Below, piece after piece: positions 7,776 to 15,662 of a stretch of DNA of 31,883 nucleotides. This DNA comes from JBCDGH01 sp038751365. GTDB lineage: Bacteria; Patescibacteriota; JACMRA01. Under the pieces are notes generated by a model. The model ran no database searches. It saw only the letters and a program-made list of their open reading frames with translations, and was not told where the DNA came from. The position numbers and the translations under genes were made by a program. The stretch is taken from positions 1 through 31,883 of the forward strand of contig JBCDGH010000011.1 of NCBI GenBank assembly GCA_038751365.1, read 5' to 3'. How positions within the stretch are numbered: the first letter of the stretch is position 1; each line of letters starts with the position of its first letter.

Positions 7776-9440
7776 ATGCGCTTAAATATCAACATGGATG
7801 GAATCAGACCTAGTACACCTAAGGTCGAGCCTAAGAAGCAACCCAAAGTAACTCGTAAGAGCAATACTCTGGATGGAGTGAAATACGATTTACCAAAATC
7901 ATTGAGTTTAAAACCTAAACAAACTAGAGATTCAATTCAAATCACAAAAGCTGCTAAGCCCGAAAATATCATAGATAAATCTAAAGAAAAAACAAATGCA
8001 AAAACAAATTCATCATTTTACTTACAAGTAGACGATTGGTTTAAACAAGTTACTAAAAGTCTTATTCATAATAAGAGTCACATAAAGTTTGTATTAGCTG
8101 TTGCAGCTCCGGGCATTCTTTTGATAGTTATTGTTGCTACTATCACTTCTTATTCACAAACCAATAATCGATATCAAACTGCTACAAACGACTGCAAGAC
8201 TCAAAATATTTCAGCTCAGACTCGTGGTCTAGATACTGAGGGTTTAGAATGTCCTGATGTTAAATTAGGCTTTTCAGATTATTTTAGTGAAGTTAGCTAT
8301 GAGTTCACGGCTAAGAATAATACAGTTATAGAAGCCAAAACAGCAGAAATAGAAAATCTGATTGCCGAAACTAATACTGAGCTTTTAGCAATTTTAGACA
8401 AGTTAGAACTTTTAGAGATAAACCCGAATGCTAAGCTGGTTGATATGAGCTCTGAATCTAGATTAGATAGTAGATTAGATGGTGTGAAGTTTAACTTAAA
8501 ACTAGCTAGTGAACTTCTAGCACAATCCCTTCCTAAAATCGATGATCTTCTAAATTCATATAAAGGCTTAATTACTTTACTACCTCCTCAAGAAAAAGAT
8601 CAAGCAAACACATTTTTAGATACTTACCAAAATTACACAGAAGAAGAAAAAATCACTAATTTCACTAGTTTAAAGTCAGAAATCGTCAGAGTTCAAAAGG
8701 TTGTTAGTCAGAATCCACCCCAGTTTTCAGCATCTAGGTTTGACATTAATACTGAACAACTAGCTCTATATAAAATATTTAGTGGTATTGGATTTAACAA
8801 TGTTTATGAATCTGTAGTATATTCTAATACTATAGAGCCTATTGCTAGTCCTGTTATTTATGCTGATGCAGCTGTAGATCAGTACATTGTGAAAGTTGCA
8901 GAGGACAGAGGTTATAAAAGACGTAATCAAGCTCAGGAGAGTAGCCTTGTCAGTGACGGTACTCATAGATTACAAAGTGAAATGCTAAACGCTTTACAAG
9001 AAATGCAGCAAGAAGCTTTAAAAGATGATATCAGTATAGGTTTGGTTTCTGGCTATCGATCCGTCGAAGATCAGAAGAATATATTTTTATCTAGATTTGA
9101 ACAGGCAAGTATAAAGGATAACGGTACTACTTACACTTTTCAAGAAATATTGGAAGGTAAAGCAGATCAGACGCTAGATTCAGTACTAAAAACTACTTCC
9201 ATTCCTGGCTATTCTAGACATCACACCGGCTACACAGTGGATATTACCGATTCGTCTTCAGGTTATGGTTTCACTTTATTCAAAAATACTCCTGCCTACG
9301 AATGGGTTTCCTCAAATAACTTTCTAAACGCTAAGAGATTTGGTATTATACCTAGCTATCCAGAAGGTCAGATTTCAGTAGGTCCGAACCCTGAAGAGTG
9401 GGAATTTGTGTGGGTTGGAGTAGAAAAATTACAGATATAG
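7776..9440 (+). CDS. VanY-like D-alanyl-D-alanine carboxypeptidase, membrane anchored
   Basis: Trims the terminal D-Ala of peptidoglycan stem peptides, if active. A Lys-rich, low-complexity cytosolic tail covers about residues 1-100, one transmembrane segment about 104-125, an extracytoplasmic helical/coiled region about 175-320, and a C-terminal peptidase_M15B domain from about 385. The domain shows SGYRS (near 429), SRHHTGYTVDIT (zinc ligands in HxxGxxxD) and a closing EEWEFVW segment where the family normally has ExWH. The third zinc ligand His is thus replaced by Glu by eye. The enzyme may still bind zinc through Glu or may be an inactive wall-binding relative. It follows the GT2 gene closely. 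Confidence 0.82.
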   Translation: MRLNINMDGIRPSTPKVEPKKQPKVTRKSNTLDGVKYDLPKSLSLKPKQTRDSIQITKAAKPENIIDKSKEKTNAKTNSSFYLQVDDWFKQVTKSLIHNKSHIKFVLAVAAPGILLIVIVATITSYSQTNNRYQTATNDCKTQNISAQTRGLDTEGLECPDVKLGFSDYFSEVSYEFTAKNNTVIEAKTAEIENLIAETNTELLAILDKLELLEINPNAKLVDMSSESRLDSRLDGVKFNLKLASELLAQSLPKIDDLLNSYKGLITLLPPQEKDQANTFLDTYQNYTEEEKITNFTSLKSEIVRVQKVVSQNPPQFSASRFDINTEQLALYKIFSGIGFNNVYESVVYSNTIEPIASPVIYADAAVDQYIVKVAEDRGYKRRNQAQESSLVSDGTHRLQSEMLNALQEMQQEALKDDISIGLVSGYRSVEDQKNIFLSRFEQASIKDNGTTYTFQEILEGKADQTLDSVLKTTSIPGYSRHHTGYTVDITDSSSGYGFTLFKNTPAYEWVSSNNFLNAKRFGIIPSYPEGQISVGPNPEEWEFVWVGVEKLQI

Positions 9441-9448
9441 AAACTCAC

Positions 9449-9477
9449 TAGTCAATTTAATATAACTGTGGTATAAT
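9449..9477 (+). promoter_or_regulatory. Extended -10 promoter for the coiled-coil gene
   Basis: Perfect -10 TATAAT at 9472-9477 preceded by TGG (extended -10 TGn). A weak -35-like TAGTCA lies 17 bases upstream. The leader to the ATG at 9511 is about 27 bases, A-rich, with no Shine-Dalgarno. Confidence 0.65.
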
Positions 9478-9510
9478 AGGCATATATCATAAAAATAAAT
9501 ACAAAGTTTC

Positions 9511-11118
9511 ATGCCAGCTAACACTTATAGTGACGGTTTTCCATTGACTCCACTTGAAGCCATAGAGTTTTCTTACTTTCTACTTGAGACAGAGAAACAA
9601 GAGTGGAGAGAATGGTTACAATCCGCTACCATTGAGCAGCAGAATGAGCTAGTAGATATTTTACATTCAATGTGGCAAGATAATCAAAAGCAAGCTGTGC
9701 CCTCGGCTTTTGTTAAGCAGCAACCTGTAGACTCGCCGCAACAATTTCCAGCTGCTCAGACTTCTACACCGGATACTAGCTTTAGTAAGGAAACACTTCC
9801 TAATCCAGTTTCACCGAATAACCCTCAAAAAGTAGAGCAGCCAGCACCGCCTAATACCACTAATAAAGCTCCTGAGCCTCAGTTTCAATTTATTGATGGT
9901 GATACACCAGCAGACCCGACTCCTCAACTAGCTGAAGTGGCTGCAGCAAGCGCTACCACACCTCAATTTCAAGATAATTTCAAATCTCCTGACCTATCTC
10001 AACCTCAGGTACAAAAACAAGATGTACCTAAATCGAATTACTCCAGACCTCAACCCCCAGCTCAACCCCCTTTGCCTATTATTGATGAACAACTAGCAGC
10101 GCAAGAAGATGAGTCTGAGCAAACTCAAGAACATCCTGTCCCAGAACCAATAAAGGAGTCTGAGGGTGAGCAACAAACTAGTGCCTTAAAAAAGATGGCT
10201 AATAAGAAATATTCTCCTAATCCAATATTAGAAGATAGAACTCCTCCGATAGATGAGTTTGTATACAAAAACGGGTCAGGAGACAAAGGTGCTAGTAATT
10301 CTGACGATGCTGAAGATACTCAGCCTGCCAAATCTCGCTCTACTCAGTCTGCAGATAATCAAAATTCTTCAAAGTCAGGCACTAGAGAAAACCGAAACCA
10401 AAGTAGATACAATCGTGACAGATCTGATGTTACCGAAAGGAAAAATAGCTCGAAAGAGTCCAAGCAGCCAATTACTGAAGAACGTCGCAAAGACTTTTTT
10501 GGTGGTAGTAAACTAAGAGAATCAGCTGCTAAGAATTTATTGGATGATGTCTATAAAACATATCAGGATAGCAAGGCTAAGACTGCTCAGACTTCAAGAG
10601 ATATGGATGATAAGTTTGCTGCTCTTCTGGATAGGGTGATGCAGGTAATTTCTGACTCAGATCGCTTAGCTACTTACCATGAGAGTATTATTGATAAGAT
10701 TATCGAAGTAAATGATAAAGTTGTAGCTCAAGCTAAAGAAATTCAATTACTCAAAAATAATACTCAGAGTAGGGGAGGTGTGAGTTTGCAGGATCAAGTA
10801 GACGAAATGCGCGACGATATTGAACGCTTAAACAGAGATACTCGAACTATGCGTATCGAGCAGCGACGCAAATACGATGAAATTACATCTCAACTTGCTT
10901 CCTTAGATGCTGACTCTTTTAAACAAGATAAAACTAATCACATAATAGATAGGCTAAAATCAGATGTATTTCAAATCCAACAAAAGTTAAATTTATCTAA
11001 TCCCAAGCCTTCTGGTACTCTGAGCAACACCACAAGGTCTGACTACCAAAGCTCTTCAAAAAATATTCCGAATCGTCGCTCAAACTCTAATTCAAATTCT
11101 AGGGAAAGAGAAGCTTAA
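9511..11118 (+). CDS. Pro/Gln-rich protein with C-terminal coiled coil, unknown function
   Basis: I do not recognise the family. Residues 1-65 form a compact acidic, Trp-containing helical domain (PLTPLEAIEFSYFLLETE). About 70-225 is Pro/Gln/Thr-rich and probably disordered. About 230-330 is Ser/Asn/Arg-rich. About 330-495 is a helical coiled coil with long Asp/Arg/Lys heptads. The tail is an Asn-Ser repeat ending SREREA. There is no signal peptide or membrane segment, so it is probably cytosolic and scaffold-like. Its 3' end, including the stop, is duplicated 0.8 kb downstream beyond the BrnTA pair; the downstream copy carries one extra Asn-Ser repeat unit. It has its own extended -10 promoter and is the last gene of the plus-strand run. 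Confidence 0.75.
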   Translation: MPANTYSDGFPLTPLEAIEFSYFLLETEKQEWREWLQSATIEQQNELVDILHSMWQDNQKQAVPSAFVKQQPVDSPQQFPAAQTSTPDTSFSKETLPNPVSPNNPQKVEQPAPPNTTNKAPEPQFQFIDGDTPADPTPQLAEVAAASATTPQFQDNFKSPDLSQPQVQKQDVPKSNYSRPQPPAQPPLPIIDEQLAAQEDESEQTQEHPVPEPIKESEGEQQTSALKKMANKKYSPNPILEDRTPPIDEFVYKNGSGDKGASNSDDAEDTQPAKSRSTQSADNQNSSKSGTRENRNQSRYNRDRSDVTERKNSSKESKQPITEERRKDFFGGSKLRESAAKNLLDDVYKTYQDSKAKTAQTSRDMDDKFAALLDRVMQVISDSDRLATYHESIIDKIIEVNDKVVAQAKEIQLLKNNTQSRGGVSLQDQVDEMRDDIERLNRDTRTMRIEQRRKYDEITSQLASLDADSFKQDKTNHIIDRLKSDVFQIQQKLNLSNPKPSGTLSNTTRSDYQSSSKNIPNRRSNSNSNSREREA

Positions 11119-11159
11119 TCGATTTTTAAGCCAAGTATATTGTGTGTTTGTGTTGGAGT
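11044..11159. repeat. Left copy of direct repeat flanking BrnTA
   Basis: Matches 11868-11989 at roughly 94% apart from one 6-base indel. It contains the last codons of the coiled-coil gene and, on the minus strand, the last ~16 codons of the HTH gene (frame ending TPTQTHNILGLKID), so it holds a severed HTH gene tail. Confidence 0.9.
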
Positions 11160-11193
11160 GAGAAAGTATTTTTGTAAAATTTAGCTAGACTAC

Positions 11194-11508
11194 CTATTTC
11201 ATCCCATTATGGATCGACCATTCAGTCAGAATCTGATTGATAAGTGTCTGGTATTTTTTACCTTGCTTGTTTTTAATAAAGTTTAAAACTTTTTCATCAA
11301 TCCTTATTGATTTCAGTATTTTTTTCGATGGATCTATTATTTTAGCTTTCTTCATCCAACTTGCGTCTATTTCAGGAATATCTGTAGTATCTATGTCTGA
11401 ATCCTTAAGCGCTAATAATTTAGCTGTTTCTTCAGGCGATAATTTAGTTTTACCTTGCCCTAATTTCATGGTAATTTTTTTGAGTTTGTTAGAAGAATTA
11501 GTAGTCAT
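11194..11508 (-). CDS. brnA: BrnA-family antitoxin
   Basis: Partner of the BrnT RNase toxin; BrnA normally binds BrnT and represses the operon. The 104-residue protein has a Lys-rich N-terminal half, an SPEETAKLLAL helix, an acidic turn with DIPEIDASWMKKAKI, and a C-terminal ribbon-helix-helix-like segment KSIRIDEKVLNFIKN followed by YQTLINQILTEW. This is the usual BrnA (DUF4415) order. Here the order is brnT then brnA on the minus strand, 6 bases apart, as in known brnTA operons. The pair lies between two direct repeats of host gene ends, so it was probably acquired. Confidence 0.85.
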   Translation of the reverse strand: MTTNSSNKLKKITMKLGQGKTKLSPEETAKLLALKDSDIDTTDIPEIDASWMKKAKIIDPSKKILKSIRIDEKVLNFIKNKQGKKYQTLINQILTEWSIHNGMK

Positions 11509-11514
11509 ATTAAC

Positions 11515-11793
11515 TTAGTTCAATAGCTTATTGTATAGTCTTGCTTCTTTAGTTTTAGCAATTCTGGCAGAAATTAGACGAATGGTAGTATTTCTTATTG
11601 TAAAGATTACTGCAATAACAATGATTTCGTTTAGCTTGCCTACAGCGATACTTCTTTCTTCAGTTTCAGATTTAGCTGGTAATACGATATACTTTTGAGA
11701 AAATATTTCTTTAGCTTGTTCAAAGTTTATACCGTGTTTTTGGTAATTAGACTCGTTTTTATTTATGTCCCATTCGAATAAAATATCAGGCAC
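11515..11793 (-). CDS. brnT: BrnT-family ribonuclease toxin
   Basis: BrnT (DUF497) is a RelE-fold toxin that cuts RNA. Diagnostic start FEWDINKNESNYQKHGI, then FEQAKEIF, a central ERSIAVGKL strand and the C-terminal IRLISARIAKTKEARLYN. I chose the GTG at 11793 because it gives 92 residues and places FEWD at residue 6, as in typical BrnT. A longer frame begins with TTG at 11907, but that start lies inside the right repeat copy and adds an unmatched 38 residues. The stop is 6 bases before the brnA ATG. Expression is probably autoregulated by BrnA. Confidence 0.82.
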   Translation of the reverse strand: MPDILFEWDINKNESNYQKHGINFEQAKEIFSQKYIVLPAKSETEERSIAVGKLNEIIVIAVIFTIRNTTIRLISARIAKTKEARLYNKLLN

Positions 11794-11867
11794 AAGAGAA
11801 TTATTACATTTGTAGCTACAATTGTCAAAGGTATATTCAAAAGCTAATTCTAAACTATTGATGATAT

Positions 11868-11989
11868 TACCAAAACTCTTCCAAAAATATTCCGAATCGT
11901 CGCTCAAACTCTAACTCGAATTCAAATACTAGGGAAAGAGAAGCTTAATCAATTTTTAAGCCAAGTATCTTGTGTGTTTGTGTTGGAGT
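11868..11989. repeat. Right copy of direct repeat flanking BrnTA
   Basis: Second copy of 11044-11159. It holds an orphan 3' end of the coiled-coil gene (frame YQNSSKNIPNRRS, then Asn-Ser repeats, REREA, stop) joined to the intact 3' end of the HTH gene. The two gene tails overlap convergently at the shared TTAA in both copies. Confidence 0.9.
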
Positions 11990-12235
11990 AAACTTGAGAG
12001 CGCGAACTATACTACATACTTTGTCGTAGCTAATGTTTCTCTCGCCTCTTTCAATGCCACTCAAATAGCTTTTATGAATACTCAGTTCGTTAGCTAATTG
12101 TTGTTGGGTAAGTTTGTGCTTTACTCTGTATTCTCTGATAAAACTCCCAAACAAAAAGTGGGGTATATTATTCTTCCTAGCCATAACTTTGACATTAATA
12201 TAATTTGTAGGGACGCTATTACAATTGTTACACAT
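11945..12235 (-). CDS. XRE/Cro-C1-family transcriptional regulator
   Basis: Small DNA-binding protein of 96 residues with one HTH_3 domain: IREYRVKHKLTQQQLANELS, then IHKSYLSGIERGERNIS (recognition helix and the classic SGIERGERN turn), then DKVCSIVRALK. Two starts are possible: ATG at 12235 (used here) or ATG at 12184, which would begin MARKNN; the second gives a more typical length. It is divergent from the HTH-methyltransferase gene across 139 bases containing an inverted repeat that may be its operator. Its last ~16 codons are duplicated at 11109-11159. Confidence 0.85.
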   Translation of the reverse strand: MCNNCNSVPTNYINVKVMARKNNIPHFLFGSFIREYRVKHKLTQQQLANELSIHKSYLSGIERGERNISYDKVCSIVRALKFTPTQTHKILGLKID

Positions 12236-12239
12236 AGCT

Positions 12240-12310
12240 AAAATAGTTTTAGCCTACAACACAGCAAGTACTATTGTGATTATTGTGCCAATCATGTTGT
12301 AAGCTATTTT
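12240..12310. promoter_or_regulatory. Interrupted inverted repeat between divergent genes
   Basis: AAAATAG (12240-12246) pairs with CTATTTT (12304-12310) and ACAACA (12256-12261) with TGTTGT (12295-12300), an imperfect long inverted repeat directly upstream of the XRE gene. It could be an operator for that regulator. Further toward the methyltransferase is a TTGACA-T-TGTCAA palindrome (12350-12362), giving back-to-back -35-like boxes. Confidence 0.4.
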
Positions 12311-12374
12311 GTAACAAAAATTTTAGCCTATAAGATTTAAGAAAAATCTTTGACATTGTCAAGCAAAAACATGT

Positions 12375-13538
12375 ATGAATTTTTTTAAAAATGTGGAGAT
12401 AGCCAGCAAATACAACATTTCGCAGGCAACGGTAGTGAAGTGGATTCAGGATTCAAACAGTAACAAAAACAACCTCCAATTAATAACCTATAATAAAAAA
12501 CTTCGAGTAATCGATAATGAGCATAACCACGCTGAGCTCACAAGATTGTCATTAGAAGGGCAAAAGTTTCGGACGACTTCTTCTTTCATAAAAACTCAAC
12601 CTCACCCTGATTTTTATAAAATTTTTGATATTGAAGAGCAAATAGAAATTATAAATGATTTACGGTATCGCAAAGAAGTAAATCTTAAATTCTATTACAA
12701 AAATGGCGGGGCTCAAATGTGGGATGAGGATTACAAAACTAGTGGGTCTGAAATGCTCACTGCAGCTCAATCTATGTTGAATATTTCTATAGATGACTTA
12801 AGTTACTTAACTCAGAATAAAAGAATTAATTTGATTGATATGGGTTGTGGTAATGGTCACCATGCAAAGATACTTATAGATCAATTCCAGCTATCTAAAT
12901 ATATCGCTATAGATATTAGTAATGAAATGTTAGAGCTCTGTAAAAATAATATTTTATCGTGGCAACCTCAGTTAGATTTTAGTAAATACGTATGTGATAT
13001 AGAAAGCTCTAGATTCGGTAAAATCTTTTTAGATAATCACGACAAAGATATCTTGAATCTTGTTCTGTTTATAGGTGGTACTATTTGTAATACTAACGAT
13101 CGTGTTCGTATTCTTAAAAATTTTGCTAGTGGTTTATTAGCTGATGATGTGTTAGTTTTTAACTATTCTTTAGACTCTGTTAAGAGTAGATCTGAATTTA
13201 ACCTAGCTCGAATCGGTGAAGAAGGGGTTGCAAGGGCATGGATTATAACAACTCTAGGCATCGATGTGGAAAATTGCGAGGTAGAAGTTGCTTTTGATCC
13301 TGTCGAAAAGTGTAAAATCAAATCTTTAATTTTAGATAAAGATTACAATATTAGTTTTCAGCTTAATGGTAAGGTCGAAGAAGTAAATTTGAAAAAGGGT
13401 GAAAAAATAACTCGCTGGAAACACTTTTTACTTACTCACGATTTAGTTTTTAACGAAATACAACAAGCTAACCTAGAAGTACAATTTATGAAAGTGGTTG
13501 GCGATCATAGTCTCATAGCAGTCAAGCAAAAAACTTAG
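12375..13538 (+). CDS. HTH domain fused to EgtD-like SAM-dependent methyltransferase
   Basis: Residues 1-65 look like a MerR/excisionase-type DNA-binding domain (EIASKYNISQATVVKWIQD). Residues ~75-387 are a class I methyltransferase with motif I at 155-161 (DMGCGNG), motif II YIAIDIS at 176-182 and the YYKNGGAQMW/SGSEML segment before it. That arrangement resembles the Methyltransf_33 family that contains the histidine N-alpha-methyltransferase EgtD. Substrate unknown; no other ergothioneine gene is nearby. The fusion suggests a methyltransferase tethered to DNA or a regulator that senses SAM or a substrate. The first ATG (12371) is out of frame; 12375 is the start. No Shine-Dalgarno is visible. 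Confidence 0.75.
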   Translation: MNFFKNVEIASKYNISQATVVKWIQDSNSNKNNLQLITYNKKLRVIDNEHNHAELTRLSLEGQKFRTTSSFIKTQPHPDFYKIFDIEEQIEIINDLRYRKEVNLKFYYKNGGAQMWDEDYKTSGSEMLTAAQSMLNISIDDLSYLTQNKRINLIDMGCGNGHHAKILIDQFQLSKYIAIDISNEMLELCKNNILSWQPQLDFSKYVCDIESSRFGKIFLDNHDKDILNLVLFIGGTICNTNDRVRILKNFASGLLADDVLVFNYSLDSVKSRSEFNLARIGEEGVARAWIITTLGIDVENCEVEVAFDPVEKCKIKSLILDKDYNISFQLNGKVEEVNLKKGEKITRWKHFLLTHDLVFNEIQQANLEVQFMKVVGDHSLIAVKQKT

Positions 13539-13555
13539 GTTAATTTACTTGCAAA

Positions 13556-13573
13556 TGTTACTTATGAGTAACA
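13556..13573. promoter_or_regulatory. Perfect palindrome upstream of the secreted protein gene
   Basis: TGTTACT-TATG-AGTAACA, 7-bp arms with a 4-base loop, in the 101-base gap before the secreted Cys-rich protein gene. No T-run follows, so an operator is more likely than a terminator. A TTGACG (13580-13585) and a TATAGT (13614-13619) lie between it and the ATG, but their spacing is poor. Confidence 0.4.
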
Positions 13574-13639
13574 AATAGATTGACGGAAATATTTTTTTGG
13601 TTCCATCATTAATTATAGTTTAATAGTTAATCTATTGTT

Positions 13640-14968
13640 ATGTCTGAAATATTTAAAGTTAGAAGAATTGTTTTAAAGTTGGTTGTCAGTTTATTAATCT
13701 TAGGTACTGCCACATTGGGTCTAGGTCAAATGTTTGTCATTCACGCTCATGCCACTACCCAAGAAACTTTTTCAAATCCTGAAGCTGTATTATTTATGCA
13801 GTTTGAACCAAATACAAAAACCAAAACAATTGTCAGTGAGTTACCCAATAATAGTGATTACGGCGTAGTCTTTTTCAATAATTACATTGAAATCAATAAT
13901 CACCCGTTCCCAGTAAGCGTGAACGGTCAAATCTTAAAAACTAGTATCCAGAAGGAAGTTACTACAGAAGTAGATACACTAATAGACGGAATTGAGCATG
14001 TTAAATCCATAGGAGTTGATGATCTTAAGATGTTAAATGGTTTGATTCTGGACAAAGATGCGAAGGCTATGCTGCAAGCTAGTATCTCTAAGTTCTCAAC
14101 AGCGGATATGCTATTAAAATATGATTCAGCTAAGAGTCAAACAATAGCCTTAGTAGGTTCAGAGAAAGAATTGAGCTATATAAGATCAAAATTTGAAAAT
14201 CAAATCAAGAATGCAACAGATACTGATTATGTAGAGAATGCCTATTTTTATACATCGCAACAACTTAAAGAATTACAAAATGAGGTTACAAAAAAAATTA
14301 AAGATTTAGAAAATGGTGGTCTATCTACTCAAGAGGCAATAGCTAGCGCATTTCAATCTGAATTAGAAGAATATTTAACTGAGGAACAAAGGAGTTTAGT
14401 TGTAAATTTACCTCAGACCACTATTGATAAAGTAAACGAGATAATTAAAACTGACATTGCAGGTAACTTATTTGCTTTGGGAGATGATTTAGTGTCTCTC
14501 AACTTAACTGAAGAGGAGAATAAGGTAGTAATCTACCTTATCAGCCAGTTTAATAATAGACCAGAAACGGTGCGTAATGATATTCAGCAAATACTTAAGT
14601 CAATTAATAGAAACATTATGCCTACTTTTACCTTGCATAGTGGATGTATTGGAAGTTATTATGAATGGTTTCCATGGTGGGGAAGAGCTGAGTTAATGAG
14701 TAAATGTAGGGCAAATAGAATTGCTTATGAAATGAGTACAGCTATCAGCTTTGGTAGTGGAGCTACTGAAATATTATGCGCAGCAATTGGGTTATTTCTA
14801 AGTGCAGTAGGTGGACTTGGTTGTGTCGCTGCAGTAATAATTTATTCTAGATATTTAAATTATATTGCAGGTAGATTAAGCTATTTTGCAAGTATTTGTG
14901 ATTTTGTAAGATTTAATATAACATATTGGGGGTGGATGTGGGTGCGTCGCCCAAACTCATGTAGATAA
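13640..14968 (+). CDS. Secreted protein with Cys/Trp-rich hydrophobic C-terminal domain, candidate effector
   Basis: I do not recognise a named family. A basic N-terminus and hydrophobic stretch (about 10-35) ending in HAHA suggest a signal peptide cleaved near residue 38. Residues ~40-330 are soluble, mainly helical and have no cysteine. The last ~113 residues contain six cysteines (336, 356, 380, 395, 420, 441), aromatic clusters (YYEWFPWWGR, YWGWMWVRR) and a Gly-rich hydrophobic hairpin (about 370-410). This layout, a cysteine-free leader domain and a disulfide-capable hydrophobic tail, resembles a membrane-active toxin or bacteriocin-like domain carried on a proregion. It is followed 6 bases later by a string of small membrane proteins. 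The toxin reading is inference; an adhesin or pilus-like surface protein is possible. Confidence 0.7.
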   Translation: MSEIFKVRRIVLKLVVSLLILGTATLGLGQMFVIHAHATTQETFSNPEAVLFMQFEPNTKTKTIVSELPNNSDYGVVFFNNYIEINNHPFPVSVNGQILKTSIQKEVTTEVDTLIDGIEHVKSIGVDDLKMLNGLILDKDAKAMLQASISKFSTADMLLKYDSAKSQTIALVGSEKELSYIRSKFENQIKNATDTDYVENAYFYTSQQLKELQNEVTKKIKDLENGGLSTQEAIASAFQSELEEYLTEEQRSLVVNLPQTTIDKVNEIIKTDIAGNLFALGDDLVSLNLTEEENKVVIYLISQFNNRPETVRNDIQQILKSINRNIMPTFTLHSGCIGSYYEWFPWWGRAELMSKCRANRIAYEMSTAISFGSGATEILCAAIGLFLSAVGGLGCVAAVIIYSRYLNYIAGRLSYFASICDFVRFNITYWGWMWVRRPNSCR

Positions 14969-14974
14969 AACTTT

Positions 14975-15193
14975 ATGTTTAACAATGATCCTCTAGTATA
15001 CTCACTGTTTGTACATTATATACATATTATTACAGTAGCCGTAATACTATTCTTTAATCCGCTTATTAATAAAAAACTTCTAAATATCAATAAAAAACAA
15101 ACTAAGCTAATATATTTATTACTGTTTTTAGTTATTGCTCTAAGTTCTAGACTTATAAGTTTCAGCATATCTAAAATGATACAGTTATTATAA
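14975..15193 (+). CDS. Small two-helix membrane protein (cluster member 1)
   Basis: 72 residues with two hydrophobic helices (about 8-27 and 46-64) joined by a Lys-rich loop (NKKLLNINKKQTK), so both ends probably face outside. No known family recognised. It starts 6 bases after the stop of the Cys-rich secreted protein, which suggests co-translation or at least co-transcription. In gene clusters for membrane-active peptides such proteins often act as immunity or transport accessories; that role is inferred from position and topology only. Confidence 0.65.
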   Translation: MFNNDPLVYSLFVHYIHIITVAVILFFNPLINKKLLNINKKQTKLIYLLLFLVIALSSRLISFSISKMIQLL

Positions 15194-15242
15194 TCTGAAT
15201 TTATAAATAACAGATTTTCCTTGTAAATTTAAAGCTTTAACA

Positions 15243-15443
15243 ATGCATTACTTTGATTATTTAAAAGATGTCGCGTTACTTACTATCTTAGGTGGTGCTA
15301 TATTTGTTGGTATTAAGAGGCTTAAATCTGATAATTTACAGAATAAGTGGGTTTGGTACTTTGCTATTTATGCAATGCTAATAATGTTGGTTAGTGTAGG
15401 CGTAGAATTAATAAGCGATATTAGTAGGTTCGGCTTAAACTAA
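15243..15443 (+). CDS. Small two-helix membrane protein (cluster member 2)
   Basis: 66 residues: a hydrophobic helix (about 10-24), a basic loop IKRLKSDNLQNKW, and a second helix (about 35-55). It is similar in length and layout to the next protein; both have an IKR-(L/F)-(K/R)-S loop followed by NK and an aromatic F/Y-A-x-Y-ending helix, so they look like tandem paralogues. Preceded by a 49-base AT-rich gap without a clear Shine-Dalgarno. Confidence 0.6.
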   Translation: MHYFDYLKDVALLTILGGAIFVGIKRLKSDNLQNKWVWYFAIYAMLIMLVSVGVELISDISRFGLN

Positions 15444-15446
15444 CTT

Positions 15447-15635
15447 ATGCTCAGTTTTTATCTCCAACAAACTATTATACTTCTAGGGTTGATTATTATC
15501 CTAAGCCTAATGATTAAAAGATTTAGATCAGGGAAAGAAAAAAATAAGTTGTTATTTTATGCTAGTATCTATATTAGTTTTGTCACTATATTAAGTATTA
15601 TATTTGGATTAGTGAAGTACTTTCTCAGGTTTTAA
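15447..15635 (+). CDS. Small two-helix membrane protein (cluster member 3, paralogue of member 2)
   Basis: 62 residues, two hydrophobic helices around a basic loop (MIKRFRSGKEKNK). The loop and the start of the second helix (LLFYASIYI) align with WVWYFAIYA of the preceding protein without gaps. The gap to the previous gene is only 3 bases. This is consistent with a recent or maintained tandem duplication within the cluster. Function unknown. Confidence 0.6.
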   Translation: MLSFYLQQTIILLGLIIILSLMIKRFRSGKEKNKLLFYASIYISFVTILSIIFGLVKYFLRF

Positions 15636-15662
15636 TTAATTAGTTTTTGATTCAATTTGTAT

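Noticed and set aside
10253..10516. ORF inside the coiled-coil gene in another frame
   Set aside because: Shadow of the low-complexity reading frame.
11794..11907. Extended N-terminus of BrnT from TTG 11907
   Set aside because: The start lies in the duplicated repeat and adds residues not seen in BrnT; GTG 11793 gives the normal length.
11044..11989. Insertion sequence with target-site duplication
   Set aside because: No transposase and no terminal inverted repeats; the duplicated segment (~120 bp) is too long.
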